Under the pieces are notes generated by a model. That model saw only the letters and a list, made by a program, of their open reading frames with translations, was not told the origin of the DNA and did no database searches. The position numbers and the translations under genes were made by a program. A DNA stretch of 64,000 nt from Crocodylus rhombifer (lineage: Eukaryota; Chordata; Crocodylia; Crocodylidae), in assembly GCA_038503035.1 (NCBI GenBank), contig JAVSML010018932.1, forward strand, positions 1-64,000, given 5' to 3'. Of this stretch, positions 11,271-23,690 are shown one piece after another. Positions within the stretch are counted from its first letter, which is position 1, and each line of letters starts with the position of its first letter.

Positions 11271-13834
11271 CGCATGTCCTCCCTACACATTGCCTAAGAT
11301 TCAAGCTCTGCCTTAACATCAAATTAGTTTACACTGCTGACTTTTGTGAATTTTATGCAAAAGCAAAACAGCTAAACTCGTAAGAAAAAAATGGTAACAC
11401 CTTTATTTATAACCTGCATATTATGATCTAGTCTATGTCCTTACCTAACCATCAGAACCCAGCAGAAGTAGAGGAACAATTTAAAGGGTAACCTTTGTAA
11501 CACTTGATTTCTTCTGTAGATTATTTAGATTGCTCTAATCATTTTAACCAAGAATATAAGAGTGTGATTTAATACAAAGGTGACCTTGGTCATTTATTGC
11601 TCACAGACCCAGCACACCTTTTTAGTTTTGCAGAGTTTTTGCCTTTTCCATTCTGTTCTAAAGTACTGTGTACTCCAGTGGGACAATTTCCTTGAAGTTT
11701 AAATTAGGTTGCAATTTGTTTTTCTCATGTCATATTTTCTCTTGGTAATTCTATCTGGCATCTTATTTTAACATAAACTAGAAGAAAGCATTTGACAAAA
11801 TTAAGAACTTATTGCCCTTTGTGCCCTTTCCTGTATACTTCAATTGTGATTTCCTCTTAATAATTTTTCTAAGGGCTGCAGTGCTATTGAACATTGCCCA
11901 GGCATGTCTGGATTCTTTCATGGCAGGTGTTAAAACATTATGAGAGTTTAGTTTTTTAGCATTCTTTGATAGCCAAAGCTGATCTCATGGTGTCATCATA
12001 AATTAACTGTGCTACCATTGGGATACCAAATTTAATAATACGATCCTTGTACCGACCGGTGTGTATGGGGTAGGAATCTAATAGAGAAGTTATGTAGATT
12101 TGTATTCAGTTACTTGTTTTGTTTTGAGAAGGTATTTCCAGTTTAACTTGGATTTAGTAAGGGACTGGAAATATTTTAACTATTTAAAACATATACAAGT
12201 GACTTTATATGGGGGAGCTTATTTTATTTGCTGATGAAATATGCTAGTCAACGGTTAGTCCAATTGTGAGGTTGAAATGATTTTTTCTATACATTTTAGT
12301 TGGGTAGGTAAAATAAATTTGAATAGGAACAGTAGTATATTTGTCTTGATGGATGAAATGCACTTCAGATGTGATGCTTGACTCAGATGAAATGCAATCT
12401 TGTCCTGGTTTTAATCAACTCCCTGGATATGAGTATCAGTTTGATTATTTTTATTAGATGTTGACACCAAAAGCAGAGCTGGCTTAGTTTTCCTGCGATA
12501 GCATAAAGCAGTTATACATAAAATGGTTTGAGCAATGAATAGCAATTATTTTTGTGGAAGTAATGTGAAAGAAGCATCCTACCCATCAGTATTTTTTCTT
12601 TCTTTCTTTCTTTTTTAATGGAGTAAGTCTGAAGCAATAGCAGTTAGTTTCTTTGTTCAGAAATATAGTGATGCAATTGTAATACTATATTTGATTGGCT
12701 TTATACTGGAAATGATTTTCTTTATGTTCAGCTGTTAACTTCACTAGAGAATCCTTTCATATGTGCAGTCAAAAAGTGGACTTTATGTATTCTGCTGACA
12801 TGTTGTGTATACACACATTTCTTGAAACTATACCTAGAAAGAAGTTAACCTATTTTACTGTGCCAATAACATTTGCCTTGATTTGAAGAACTCTCTTAGA
12901 GACCCTTTTTGGCAAGATGCAAGAAACTTTGCCTCCCTTTGAAGTCTGAAAGACCTAAGAGGTCTCGGCAGTTTGAAACAAATACTGAGCTCCTGGGGGC
13001 TCTTCACATATGTTCATGTAATCCTTCCTGTTGTGTCTAACTTAGCAGTCATTAAAATTATTGATCCCACTGGTGAAACCAAAGAATTGTATTCGTTGTT
13101 TTATTATAGGGAGTCCTACCTCACAGGTAGAAAGATGATGGGTGGCAAAGTTGTACTTCCCCTTTCTATAATTCACCTAGTCCCACTTATAATTAATCTA
13201 ACTCAACATAACTTGATTAGTACAGAAATTCAAGATGGATATGGAATCTCAGGGCAGTCAGCAGATATAATATTTCTAATTAAGAATCATGTCTTTTTGG
13301 TATGAAAAATGAAGAACATACAATAGTTGGCATTTTAAGACTTTTGGTAGATAATGGCTTCCAGGGGAAGAATTCATCAAGATTGATAGTCTGTTTAAAA
13401 CCCATCTAATTTACAGGAAGGATTTCCTTTCAGGATTACAGTACTGAAACATTAGCTCCATGTAGATTTTTTTTTACACATGATCACACCAGTAGACATA
13501 TTTATGACAAAGAAAATGGATATCTGAATAGGAGAATAAAGGGGAAGTCATGGATTCCCAATTAATTAATATTTATGTTACAATACAGGCTTCATTGCAG
13601 TGGATAAACCAGGAAATTGGTATTGCCAACTCTCAAGATTTTATTGCAAGTAACATGACTTTGTACATTATGACAGGACTGCTTGCATAAAGAACAAAGT
13701 ATCAATTGTCCCTGCCTTTTTGTTAGCAAAATGTGACATAGAAGAATTTAATGCCTCTACGTTGTTGACCTGCTAAACCTGCACTGACCTGCTCATCTTC
13801 AAACTGTAAGTTAATCAGAACACTGAGGCAAACC
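11271..13834. other. Long AT-rich unique stretch
   Basis: About 2.5 kb with no recognised repeat family and no coding exon. A short TTTC-type microsatellite lies at about 12594-12615. The longest + frame, 12973-13305, shows no family motif and lacks a plausible gene context. The stretch reads as intron or intergenic DNA. Confidence 0.5.
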
Positions 13835-13937
13835 AGAAGTGTGCAGGTTTCTGATAAGGTAGATTTGCACCTTATAAACTAACTAAATCAGAGGTGCATA
13901 AGAGTTCATAAGCAGCTACTTACTTCATCAGACCATG
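13835..13937. repeat. Foldback repeat, left arm
   Basis: The reverse complement of this arm reads GATGAAGTAAGTAGCTGC, then CTTATGCACCTCTGATTTAG, then TATAAGGTGCAAATCTACC. The segment at 14690-14800 reads CTTATGCATCTCTAATTCAG and TTTAAGGTACAAATCTGTC in the same order. The two segments are therefore inverted partners about 750 bases apart. The arm also matches 28525-28645. Confidence 0.6.
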
Positions 13938-14093
13938 GAAGTACTGCAGAAAACAGCTTTCTAGTAATATACAGTGATTACAATAAAAAATGTAGGGAAG
14001 GGGGAATAAAAAGAAGGAAGCATGGTTGGGAGAGGCAAGGTGGGTAGAAGGAAGAAAAACATAGCAGTGAACACACTGAAGGACATAGAGCCC
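13938..14093. other. Spacer between foldback arm and MITE
   Basis: A short purine-rich spacer with GGGAAGGGGG and AAGGAAG runs. It belongs to the interior of the foldback element or to the host DNA before the MITE. No gene is present. Confidence 0.4.
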
Positions 14094-14537
14094 ACATCCA
14101 GACAAGCGCAGATATTTGGTTCCTCAGGAACAAGTAGCAGTGGTGCACCTTACACCGCAGCTACTTGTCCCCAGGGAACACCTGTACCATGTGCGCTTTG
14201 GCACATAGCAAGTTACACTAGAGGCAGTAAAGGAGACTAGGGCCAGCACTGTGCTGGCCCCAGCAGCCTTACCTGGGGTCCTGGTGACCTTCTGGAGCTG
14301 CAGCAGCAGCAATCCTGCCATTTGGAGCCTGGCTGGCAGCTGCAGCACGACTCCAGGCAGCCTGGCTCCTGGGGTAGAAATAAACCCACAAAAAACCCCA
14401 CAGAAAAAAAAAATGGAGCAGCACACTCAGGGGCTGTGTGTCCTTGCAGAACAAAGAACAATTGACTGTGCGGTATGTGGTGCTGCAGATATGTTTGTGG
14501 TGCCACATACTGCATAGGCATGCTCGTCTGGACATGT
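14094..14537. mobile_element. Hairpin MITE, copy 2, inside a foldback repeat
   Basis: The left edge ACATCCAGACAAGCGCA and the reverse complement of the right edge, ACATGTCCAGACGAGCA, form an inverted terminal repeat. As in copy 1 at 10302-10538, an imperfect hairpin lies near the left end: arms around ACAAGTAGC at 14130-14138 and GCTACTTGT at 14160-14168. The right part shares the AACAA-TG-CTGTG-GTGT-GCAGA pattern with copy 1. No transposase is encoded. Open frames here are GC-driven. Confidence 0.6.
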
Positions 14538-14689
14538 CCAGGGGTTACAAAAGTTAATCCAGGTAAAGAGCTAAGACTCTATAGTTTTAGTCTAGATCAT
14601 ACTTAACAAAATTCAGTATGTGGATGATTCTTGTTCCACAATTTCCTCTTCAAGTTCTTTTAAATGTTTGTTGTATAAGAACAGCTACT

Positions 14690-14800
14690 CTGATGTCAAG
14701 TTAGCTTCTTCTTGTGAAAGCTTATGCATCTCTAATTCAGTTAACCTTTAAGGTACAAATCTGTCTTGATTTCTGTCTGACTTCAAACTAACAAGGATCA
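14690..14800. repeat. Foldback repeat, right arm
   Basis: Inverted partner of 13835-13937. It contains GAAAGCTTATGCATCTCTAA, AACCTTTAAGGTACAAATCT and a terminal CTGACTTCAAACTAACAAGG. The same order (AAGCTTATG, TTTAAGGTGCC, GACTTCAGACTAACA) is seen at 47200-47275 and inverted at 28525-28570. Confidence 0.6.
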
Positions 14801-15059
14801 TTAGTACAGTGATTCTGGTTCTTTCTGTTTAAAAATCATAAATTCTCTGATTAAAAAAAAACAAACAGCCGAAATCCATGTTTTTTAAAGGATTAAAATG
14901 ACATGGCACTATATATAGGTATAAGTTGAACACAATGTTTTATTGCTATATTTACAATTTTAAAGCAATTTGGAAGCCTTCCAGAACCTCAATTATTTTA
15001 ATAAAAAAATTCTAAATACCTATATATTTTGGCATTTGATTTTGGTTGTTTTTTTTTTT

Positions 15060-15305
15060 TATCATAGATAATCAGAATTCCTCCTGCCCCCTTCACCACC
15101 AGTATGCAGATCCAGTTGCAGCTACTACTCCCCCTGCACCCTGCTTTGGCACTAAGCAGCCCTTTCATACCAGTGCCCTGCTCCTGCCCATGCCATTGCC
15201 CCTCACACTCAAGCCACAGCTCCCCCTGGTGCTGCCAGTGCCCCTGGCCCCAGACCCACAGCCCCATGGCCCTGCCAGTGCTCCTCACTCCCCAACCCAC
15301 AAAAA
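15060..15305. repeat. C-rich low-complexity block
   Basis: A pyrimidine- and C-rich patch with recurring GCCCCTG, CAGTGCCC and CCCACAG phrases. It is preceded by a T run at 15049-15060. Several overlapping open frames arise from composition. It may be another relative of the GC-rich VNTR-like blocks at 9 and 11 kb. Confidence 0.4.
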
Positions 15306-17012
15306 CTAGCTTCACCAGGTTGGACTGGCTTAATCCATTGACCATGTTGTCTGACAACTATAAAACTTTCTGAGTTTTCCCCACTGAGCATGTATCCAAG
15401 TTGTTTTCTGTGTTGCCTTTGGGATCTGGAAGATGGCTTATTAACATCAACCTTCCAGAACATACAGATTCTAGCAGTCTGTATACCACAAGTGATAGCA
15501 ACCAAATCTCACCCAAGAAATCACTTGGGTGATTCTGAAATGCTTCAGAACATGAATTTGAAGGATTGAGAGGTTTTCTGCCTCATAATTGCCAAAGAAA
15601 AGCGAGCAAGCTTGTTAGGTGGAGATTAGCTTGAGCCACTAGGCATCACATTAACAGGTGTGTACAGTGCTGCAACAGAGTCCATTCAAGAAGTCCTAAA
15701 AGAAGTGTATGAGGACAAAACAGGTGACACCACCTGTGGAAACTCTCAAACCAAACAATCCCATATATAGTATACAACAATATCTGAACCTAGGCAAGTA
15801 GGCTACAGTGGATGCCTGTAACTATACTTGCTATAGGTTTGGTGTCATACAAATCCAAGACTCTAGATGACAAGATACTTGACAGACATGTTAGCCAGAT
15901 GCAAGATTGATTTCCAGTTGATGTACCATCTACAGATCTAGTGGATATTATTCTGCTAGAAGGACTTGTTTTTAAAAGTCCATGAACTGTTGTTCCAGGC
16001 CATCATTTCTATGATTAAATCTTCCAGCTACTGAAGTGACTCAAGAATTGCCACAGAAGCTAGCTACTATCTTCAATGATTTACTCTAAAAGTAGGGTGC
16101 AGAAGTCTGAGTAAATTTAAGCTGACAAGTAACATGTAGAAAACTTTTCTTGTGTCAGAAATTTGTTTAATCAACTAAACTTTCCAGAGAGCAACCCTCA
16201 TCTCCAAACTGCAACATTAGAACTTAAAGAGACAAGATACCTCAGAACAGTACAATGCACTGTCGGCGACTCATTTAAATCCTGACCAACAGGGATTCTA
16301 TTTGCCTCCCAGGTAATGGAGACACTCACCTTTCCTATAAAAAATATCTGTCTCTATTTGTTCAACTTCTGCCTGTCAATTCTGAGATCATTCTGGTCGT
16401 TTGTATCCTCTTATCTCCTCAGTTTCCAAGCTGGTCCCAAAGTTTTGGGAAGATGGTAACAATGGGGAAATTGACCTAAAATACTAAACTTGTTTATGGG
16501 TGACCCAGTTAATTTAGTCTTACCAGGTTCTAAAATTTCCTTTAACAACCTAAGCCGTGTTGCCTTAGTTCTGTGCTGTGGTGCACACTTTGAGAATTGT
16601 GCATCCCTATTTACAGAATAATCTTCACATCCACAGCTACTTCTCAGAAGTTTAAAGGGTGGCATCAGTAAGGAGGCAACAGGAGAGACCCTAGTGTTAA
16701 GGGCCCATTTATCCTGAACCAGTAAAAGAATACTGAGCCATATGACCTTTTGGGTTGCAATTATAATATTCTACAGAAATTTAACAAAGGAAGTGTAGGC
16801 TTTCCCTCCTTTCCTTAAACACACCCATTAATACAATGGACTAGAAAGGTTCCTAAAGCACCTGACTCTCAGGAAGCAAAAGAAAAGCAAATAAACACAT
16901 TTTTCTATCTTCAAACAGCAAGTATTATAACTATGACTTAAATACAATGTTTTGCTTCTTAAAGGTAGTAGACTCAGAAACATGTACCACATTAAACAAA
17001 AGGTACTGCTGT
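15306..17012. other. Unclassified non-coding stretch
   Basis: About 1.7 kb of AT-rich to mixed sequence. I see no gene, no terminal repeats and no tandem repeats. The antisense open frame at 16411-16665 has no family resemblance. Confidence 0.45.
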
Positions 17013-17935
17013 CATCATAGGCAACCCTTCACAGTCAAGGATGATTTTCTTTTACGGCTACCTTATAAGTGGGTCTGCAGATGGGTGATGATGAGTCTGA
17101 TCTAACATATTTTGTTACAACTCAGGAAGATGTTTTTGTGCAGGGTGGGTAGCTCTGGATTCTTGATTCTATCTGTGGCATGCTGTTTCTGCCACTCCCA
17201 CCTTTTCATCTCCTGTTGCTGTGAAGTTTCAAAGTGCTGAGATCCTTACAGCAGATAATTCCTGCTGGGAGGACCCAGATGAAAGTCTCCCATGAGTTGA
17301 TGTCAATGTTGCATTTTTTCAAGTTGGTCTTAAGGATGTCCTTGAAGCACTTTCCCTGCTATCTTCTTGAACACATGCCTTTACTGAGATGGGAGAACAA
17401 AGCAAGTTTTGTAAATCTGGAGTCAGACATCTGGATGTCATGGCTGGCCCAGAGAACTTGTCAGATGGTCATCACCCTGATGCTCATCATGTTTATTGTG
17501 AAAGGATGCTAATGTTGGTGCATGTGTCTTCCCACTGGATTCAAAGGATATTCCACAGGCAGCATTGATGGCATTTCTCCAGCAACTTGAGGGGTCTCCT
17601 GTACACTGTCCACTCTCAACTTTATATAGTAAGGTAGGGATCACCACTACTTGATAAAACATGAGCTTGGTTTCAAATTTGATGTTGTGATCTTCAAACA
17701 TCCATTTCTTCAAGTGTCTGAAAGCTGCACTTGCATATTTGAGGTATGTAGGATTTCTTCATCAATGTCAGCCTTCTGAGAGATGGCTCTCAAGGTATGG
17801 GAAATACTCAATGTTCTCCAGTCTCACCATAAATTTCACCATAAATCTGAATTACCACACCTGGGGACTACTCATTAACATTTTGTTGACCTTAGTCTTC
17901 TGAAAGTTAATGGTCAGTCCCATTACTGTGTATGC
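17013..17935 (-). pseudogene. Non-LTR retrotransposon RT C-terminus, antisense
   Basis: On the - strand the reading passes through an INFQKTKV strand near 17880-17905 and LENIEYFPYLES near 17790-17825. It then reaches ASAAFRHLKKWMFEDHNIKF near 17690-17735 and TKLMFYQVVVIPTLLYKVES near 17615-17680. This order (KTKV, YLGS-like, A-F-x-L-K-K-x-x-W-E-D-H, TK-x-x-x-Y-x-A-V-V-x-x-x-LLY-G-x-E) is the thumb and C-terminal region of a vertebrate LINE. The downstream part, with frameshifts, continues to about 17013. I cannot assign the clade by eye. Several stops show it is dead. Confidence 0.65.
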
Positions 17936-20180
17936 TTCAGTAAAGACTTTGATTCCCTTATCTTTTTTCCGAGTGAGTGCACACTTTTTTTTCCTGTATG
18001 CTTATAGCAACCACATGCAAGCACAGATTGTGAGGCCATGTATAACCATACAAGAAAAAAACAAAACCCTATTCCTTCAAAAAGTAAGTTTATTTAAATT
18101 AATATTGGCATTGTGGAGCACCTAAAAGATGCAGTCCTGGATCAGAACCCCATTGTGCTAGGTATTGAACAAAACCCCCCAAAAGACAGCCTTTAAACCA
18201 CACTGATTGTCATACTAGAGCTGCTTACAGCTTGCACACATGCACATTTTTTAAACTATGTATTGAAATGCACATTAGATCTGATACAAAACAATAAAAA
18301 ACCTTAAAAGTTTTGTTTAAATATCTTTTGTTCCCAGATTAACTCCTTTTACAATATATGCAATTTTTATTCAACGTAGGTGAACAAGCATGGCACTGCA
18401 TTAGATTTATCCATTGCATCCTCAGCAAAGACCTAAGGTACTTCTTCCCTCTTACTATAAAGCTTATAACATAAAGAAACACTTCTCTGACTCTTAGCTT
18501 ATGTAGATTGTAAACCATCTGCTTTACAACTTGTCATATTTTTAATTTATATAGATATAGTGCTAGAAGTGTAGAAATAATTTGAAAAATTCACAGACAA
18601 TCTGAATGTATGCAAATTATTTATAGTTGCCTTCACAGCTCGACATATCTGTGAAGCAAAATTATGATAACACTTTTACATTATAAAGGTATATTTTTAC
18701 TGTGTAGCATGTTTGAGGGGAGGTGAATTACATATGAAAAAATGCAGATAATTAACTACTAACTTCACAGTCATTGCAACACCCCCAAATAGCCATACTT
18801 GTTTATATTTTCTTTTTAATTAATCTGTAATGTATTAACAGAAAGTGATATTGGTACAACCTTTGTGGACTGTACTGTATTACACCACTTTTAAATATTG
18901 TCAAAACATGGGGGTTCAAACGTTGCTTTAAGTAGCAAAAAAACAGGGAATAGAATCTAATTTTAATGTGCCTTCTGAACAGTAATTTTTCTGTCTTATA
19001 CTGAAATCCCATAAGACAAAATACTAGTACTCTGTAATGTGAATGGGATGTGTGGCACAATAAAACAAGAACTCAGAAAATATATTTTGTCAATGATGGA
19101 AATGGATTTGAATTTAATACCAATTTAGAAATTCCACAGATTCTGTTGAAAGGGATTAGATTTTAAACTAGGGAATAATATATGGCTTAGAGTTAAGAAT
19201 AATAGTCAGGTGGTGTCATCATCAACATCAGAACCATAAACCTGCTTACAGACAGATTAAGGGTTTCATACATTTTTCAGAAGATTCAGGAACTTAAACA
19301 ATTCATAATTCATTTAAGTGGGTGAGGGAGATTATGGAGTAGGATAAACAGGTTCGGTTATATTACTTTTCTTGTTTCAGTGTTCAAGGGTTGTTAATAC
19401 TTTATCTCCCTTTTTTGTTTTTCTGAAACAAGTTTTATTAATATTAATTATCTTCATTCAAAGTGATTCCTGATGAGAAAATACTTGGACTTTTTCTTAA
19501 AAACCCAGAAATATGGGACCATGACAAATGTATAGTTTTCTGATCAGAAGATGACAACAAAGGTTCAGCCTTGCTCTCCTTATGTTATTAATTCCAATTT
19601 AAGCACTGGAATGTCCTCCCTCATGCCATTATGCATTTTTGGACATAATCCAACAATTTTAAGGATTGATAGACTTTACACTTATATATATAATATTTAT
19701 GCTTCTTATATTAAGTAAAATTATTGAATACTAAACTATACTAGAGTTAAGAAGTGGCAAGGTGCACTGTATGGCATTTAAATGGCAGTCTCTTTAACGG
19801 GAATATAATCCTTTTTACTGAGGTCTGTGATGGAGACTCTGTTCCATTTCAGTTAGAAAAAACAAAACATTTATTTTTACTTCTAGACTATATTTCTTGA
19901 GAAGTTGTATGCAGTTGTCTACTTATTTAAAATGGGACCACTGTAAGAACACTGGTATGCTTATATTTCATTTCCTGCCTCCCTTCAAAATAAGGATTGC
20001 CATGCTTTGTTTAATGTTATTATTGAGTAGTCCTGATTATAGAAAGTAGGTTTGAAACACAGCCTTATATTAAAAACAAAAACCAAAACAAATAAAAACT
20101 TTTGGTATATTTAAAATCAAGATATAGATCTGAATATAATGATTCGATCCTATATTAGAAATTGGAGATTATCTGAATGT
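17936..20180. other. AT-rich unique stretch
   Basis: About 2.2 kb with no recognised repeat family, coding exon or RNA gene. The sequence is very AT-rich between 18200 and 20100, and TATATA stretches occur near 19680. Confidence 0.5.
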
Positions 20181-21185
20181 TAGAGGTGCAGCGATACATC
20201 AGTCTGATATTGGATTGATACTAATATAAAGACAATTGACCGTATCAGGTATTAGCCCAATGGGGCAGAGAATTTGGCCGATAAATGCCTGTGTTGCATG
20301 CAGCTGCAGCACAGCATGGAGCAGAGCGAGCAGCGTGGAGAGCTGCCTCCAGCTGGTAAGTTGGAAGGGGAGGGAAGAGAGAAAAGGTGGGGGGGCAGAT
20401 CAATGCCCCCCCACAGTGAGGGAGGGGGCAGGGCCAGGCACTGCCCAGCTGGGGTGGGGGATGTGGGACAGGGGGCTGTGGGGTGGGGCAGTTCTTGTCA
20501 CCGCTCGCACCCCAGGTAAACGGAGGGGGTTGCGCCACTGGATCTGCACAGCTCCGTATGGGCTGCAGCTGTGGGGTGGACCAGAGCCAGTGCTGCTCTG
20601 GCAGTGCTGGGAGGAGGCTGCAGCCACCACAAATTTGTCTGCAGCTCCGCTCTCAGCTCCAGGCTGCAGCCTGCTGCAGCCCTGGCTTTTCTGGCGTGTG
20701 GGTGGAGGTGGAGTGTTCAGCCAGGGTTATGCTGGGTGGCAGGCCATGGCACAAGCTGGGAACAGAGCTGTGGTGAAATTTGGGGTGGCTGCTTCTCCCT
20801 TCGGCACCAGAGCCTGCCCTAAGCCCAGCCCCTGGCAAGAACAGCCCCATGCAGCACCAGCTCCAGCTCCACCCCACAGTTGCAGCCTGCCCTGCACCAT
20901 GCAGAAGTGGAGGCACATGCCCCCCCATCCCCCTAGGCTGTAAACAGCAGCAGGAGCTGCCTCCAACCCATGAGCTGCATCTCTTCCCGTGTCCTCCCCC
21001 CTCACTAACCATGGGAGGCATTGATTTGCCTCCCCACACCCCTTCCCTCCACCCTCCCTTTCCACCACACCAGGTTTACCACCTGATGGCAGTTGTATTG
21101 GATATCGGATCCATATTGGCCAATATGACTCCTTAAATATTGGCTATTGGTATTGGTCCCCAAAATCTCTATCAGTGCACTCCTA
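20181..21185. mobile_element. Palindromic hAT-like element, copy 1 (about 1 kb)
   Basis: Terminal inverted repeats TAGAGGTGCAGCGATA at the left and, complemented, TAGGAGTGCACTGATA at the right match those of the copy at 49268. The element is GC-rich and almost wholly self-complementary. GGCAGATCAATGCCCCCC at about 20392 pairs with GGGAGGCATTGATTTGCC at about 21013. GGCTGCAGCTGTGGGGTGGA near 20561 pairs with the stretch around 20863. GCAGCCACCACAAATTTG near 20621 pairs with that around 20777. The centre is near 20690. No transposase is seen; the 235-residue open frame is a product of GC-rich composition. The 8-bp flanks are not a convincing duplication, so this copy looks older. Confidence 0.75.
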
Positions 21186-22800
21186 CTAGATTCTATGCAG
21201 TTGTTTGGTGTTAATATTAAATACTGTTTGGTATTAACATTTATGGCATATTACTATAAGGATATAAATAAACATCAGATGAAGTGGATCAGCTGTGCTG
21301 GGAGACAAAGCTGATGCCCTTGACTGGGGGAAACATGTGACCCATTCTCTGGCCCATTGATCCTGTGGGACAATGGTCATTAAGTTCAGAGGTGTGGCTT
21401 GGATAATCTCCAAGCACACCTCTAAGCAAAGAAAGCTGGGGTTACCTTTTTACAGAGATGTGACCTAGAGGTTCCCTATTTACAGAAAGCACCTTGGAGA
21501 TTCCTAGGCCGCAACTCTATAAGTAGGTAAACCCCAGCTTCTTCTTTTACAAAGATATGCTGCAGGGATTCTCCAGATCACATATCTGTAAGTGGGGAAA
21601 GTCACACAAGTGCTTCCATGGCTGTCAGGGCCTGATCCTGGGTATGCAGGATCAGGTCCCTCAGGCCCAGGAGCACTTGAATAGCCGGGGAGTGTGAGCA
21701 TCTCTGGATTGCCTGTGCTCTTGCTCCATGAAGCAAACAGATGTCTACTGAAAGATACTGGCAGAAACTATTACCAGCTTTTGTCATGGCCACACATTTG
21801 GGCATTTGTAGTGTGATAAACTTTCCCTTTGTGCCACCACAAACACTGTTATAGCAGCACAAGGCCAATGTCTACTTATACCCTGGGCAAAAACCATTTC
21901 ACTTGTAAACAACCATTAGGTTTGTGTATTAGAGGATGAGGAGGGTAGTACACTACTCACTGTGACTGAAGGAATTCCCTGGGAAGAGGAAGAGAAGTAG
22001 TATGTGTCTATGTGTAGTCTGTGAAAGTGCTCACAGAAGCAGCAGTTGTTGCATGTATTTCCCCAAAGAGTTGCCCCTGAATATCTAGCCAATTGTAAAT
22101 GTTCCCCTTGTATCTGACCATGCCAAGATTAGTAATACTTAGTACTGCTGGTGCTTTGTTTTTCTTCCATAGCTTAGGAAACTTGGGAACCAAGGTCCCT
22201 AAGCCAAGTGTGACAAATGTTGAAGCTGTAGTTCATATCTTCTCCCCTTTCCACTGCTTTCCTGTGTAATGTCAGACAACAGGTCTTTCTTGAGAGAGAG
22301 ATTTTTCTTTCTATCAAATGTGGAAGTCTAATGCATGCTTTTCTACTTACTACTTGGTCTCTCTGTGTGTCTCTCCAGATATTTTTGGGAAATTTAAATG
22401 CTAATTCAGTGTTGAGAGAATTATATCTTTGCCATAATATTGCATAATGCACGAAGAAATTCTGCAAATAATTTTTTTGTGCTTTGTTTTGTTTTTCTCC
22501 CTGACTGTCTTGTTTCACTTTGGATTTTGATAGTATTTCATTAAAATATGAAATAACTATTCCTAGTTGTGACTACATTTAGTCTCACTTGGCATGCTTA
22601 CCTAGAATAAATAAAATTACTCTCAAAAAGCTCAGTGTTGTTGTAATATGTAGTAGATGCATTATTTAAAAAAATATAGAACTGTGTGAAGTGGAGGAAA
22701 TATATTTCCCCCCTCCAAAAGTAGTCAGACTTGAATAGGCAATACTTTGCTTCTGTGACATTTTTCTTTTGCCCCCCAGAATCACAGTGACTCAGATTCC
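21186..22800. other. Non-coding stretch, moderate GC then AT-rich
   Basis: Between 21240 and 21870 there are imperfect local repeats around TTTACAGAGATGTGACC, TTTACAAAGATATGC and similar phrases. They may mark an old element I cannot name. After 21900 the DNA is ordinary AT-rich sequence. No gene is recognised on either strand. Confidence 0.4.
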
Positions 22801-23109
22801 CAGGTAATTAGCAGTCATATCATCTCAAGATCACTTGTGGATCCGTTGCATATGTTGGTGCCTTTGTAAGGATTTTGCAAAACCAGCTGCACAATCCTGC
22901 TGGTTTCACTTATGCATACACAAAGACCAAGGGCTCCTAGTGTGGGATACTTGGCATCAATTTTTTTTCTGTGATTAATAATGAATAAAAGGGAAATACG
23001 GGGATAGAATGCCCCAAACAATCTTTTTACTATGCCAGCAAATGAATAAAAAACAATAAGTGAAAAAAATTCCAAAATCACTAACATGTATTTCATACGC
23101 ATGATATTG

Positions 23110-23690
23110 CTGCTGCTGCTTCTTTTGTATGGCTGTAGGAGCAAGAGCTATCATCACAGTTTTAATCCAAATTCCCCAACCAGACCAATGCCCTAATGGA
23201 AAACAAGTGTAACTCCAGGATGTCCCCCTCCAACTTGTATCTCAGGCAAGATGTTATTATGTGCTCTATGGTTTGGTCCGGGTTTCCACAATCACAGCCA
23301 GGTAAGGTTTTTAGCCACCACTTGTACCTCAGGTGGTCACACGGGCCATGTCAGTGTGTTTCCTGTTAAGGGTTGTCCACATGCTCCATGGAGGTTTGAA
23401 GCTGGGTTATTACATATTTGGGTCAGAGACAAGTTGTTTGTTTGGGACAGTGTTTTCTGCCCAAGCTTTCCTTCAAGTTCTTCAATGTTGTGGTATAGGA
23501 GGTGCTTGGTTCATGTCCAAAAGGGTTTTCATGAAATCATGTGATGAACGGCCAACTAGCCTCCTGGTCAATGGAGCAAAAATGCCAAAAAGTGATATTG
23601 TGATATTGCTCTTTGTGGTGAATAACCTGTTAACCAGCTTCAATGTCTCTAAGAAATCCTTGTATTCAATGTCCATTTAGCACAGACTGA
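23110..23690 (-). pseudogene. LINE C-terminal zinc-knuckle region, antisense
   Basis: Read on the - strand, allowing shifts, the segment 23340-23160 gives WLKTLPGCDCGNPDQTIEHI, then TSCLRYKLEGDILELH and ALVWLGNLD. The C-D-C-G-x-x-x-Q-T-x-x-H-I-x-x-x-C-x-x-x-K pattern is the C-terminal Cys-His motif of many vertebrate and arthropod non-LTR retrotransposons. Upstream on the same strand, 23690-23400 reads with partial continuity (NIEELEGKLGQK and neighbouring strings). It is a truncated, frameshifted copy. It could belong to the same family as 17013-17935, but the two pieces do not overlap enough to tell. Confidence 0.6.

Noticed and set aside
12973..13305. 110-residue open frame considered as an exon
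   Set aside because: No recognisable domain, and nothing around it suggests a spliced gene.
20236..20943. 235-residue open frame on the + strand, the longest in the window
   Set aside because: It lies wholly inside the palindromic GC-rich hAT element, competes with long frames on the opposite strand, and has no transposase or other family motif.
20173..21193. 8-bp target duplication around hAT copy 1
   Set aside because: CTGAATGT and CTAGATTC match in only half of the positions, so I do not claim it.
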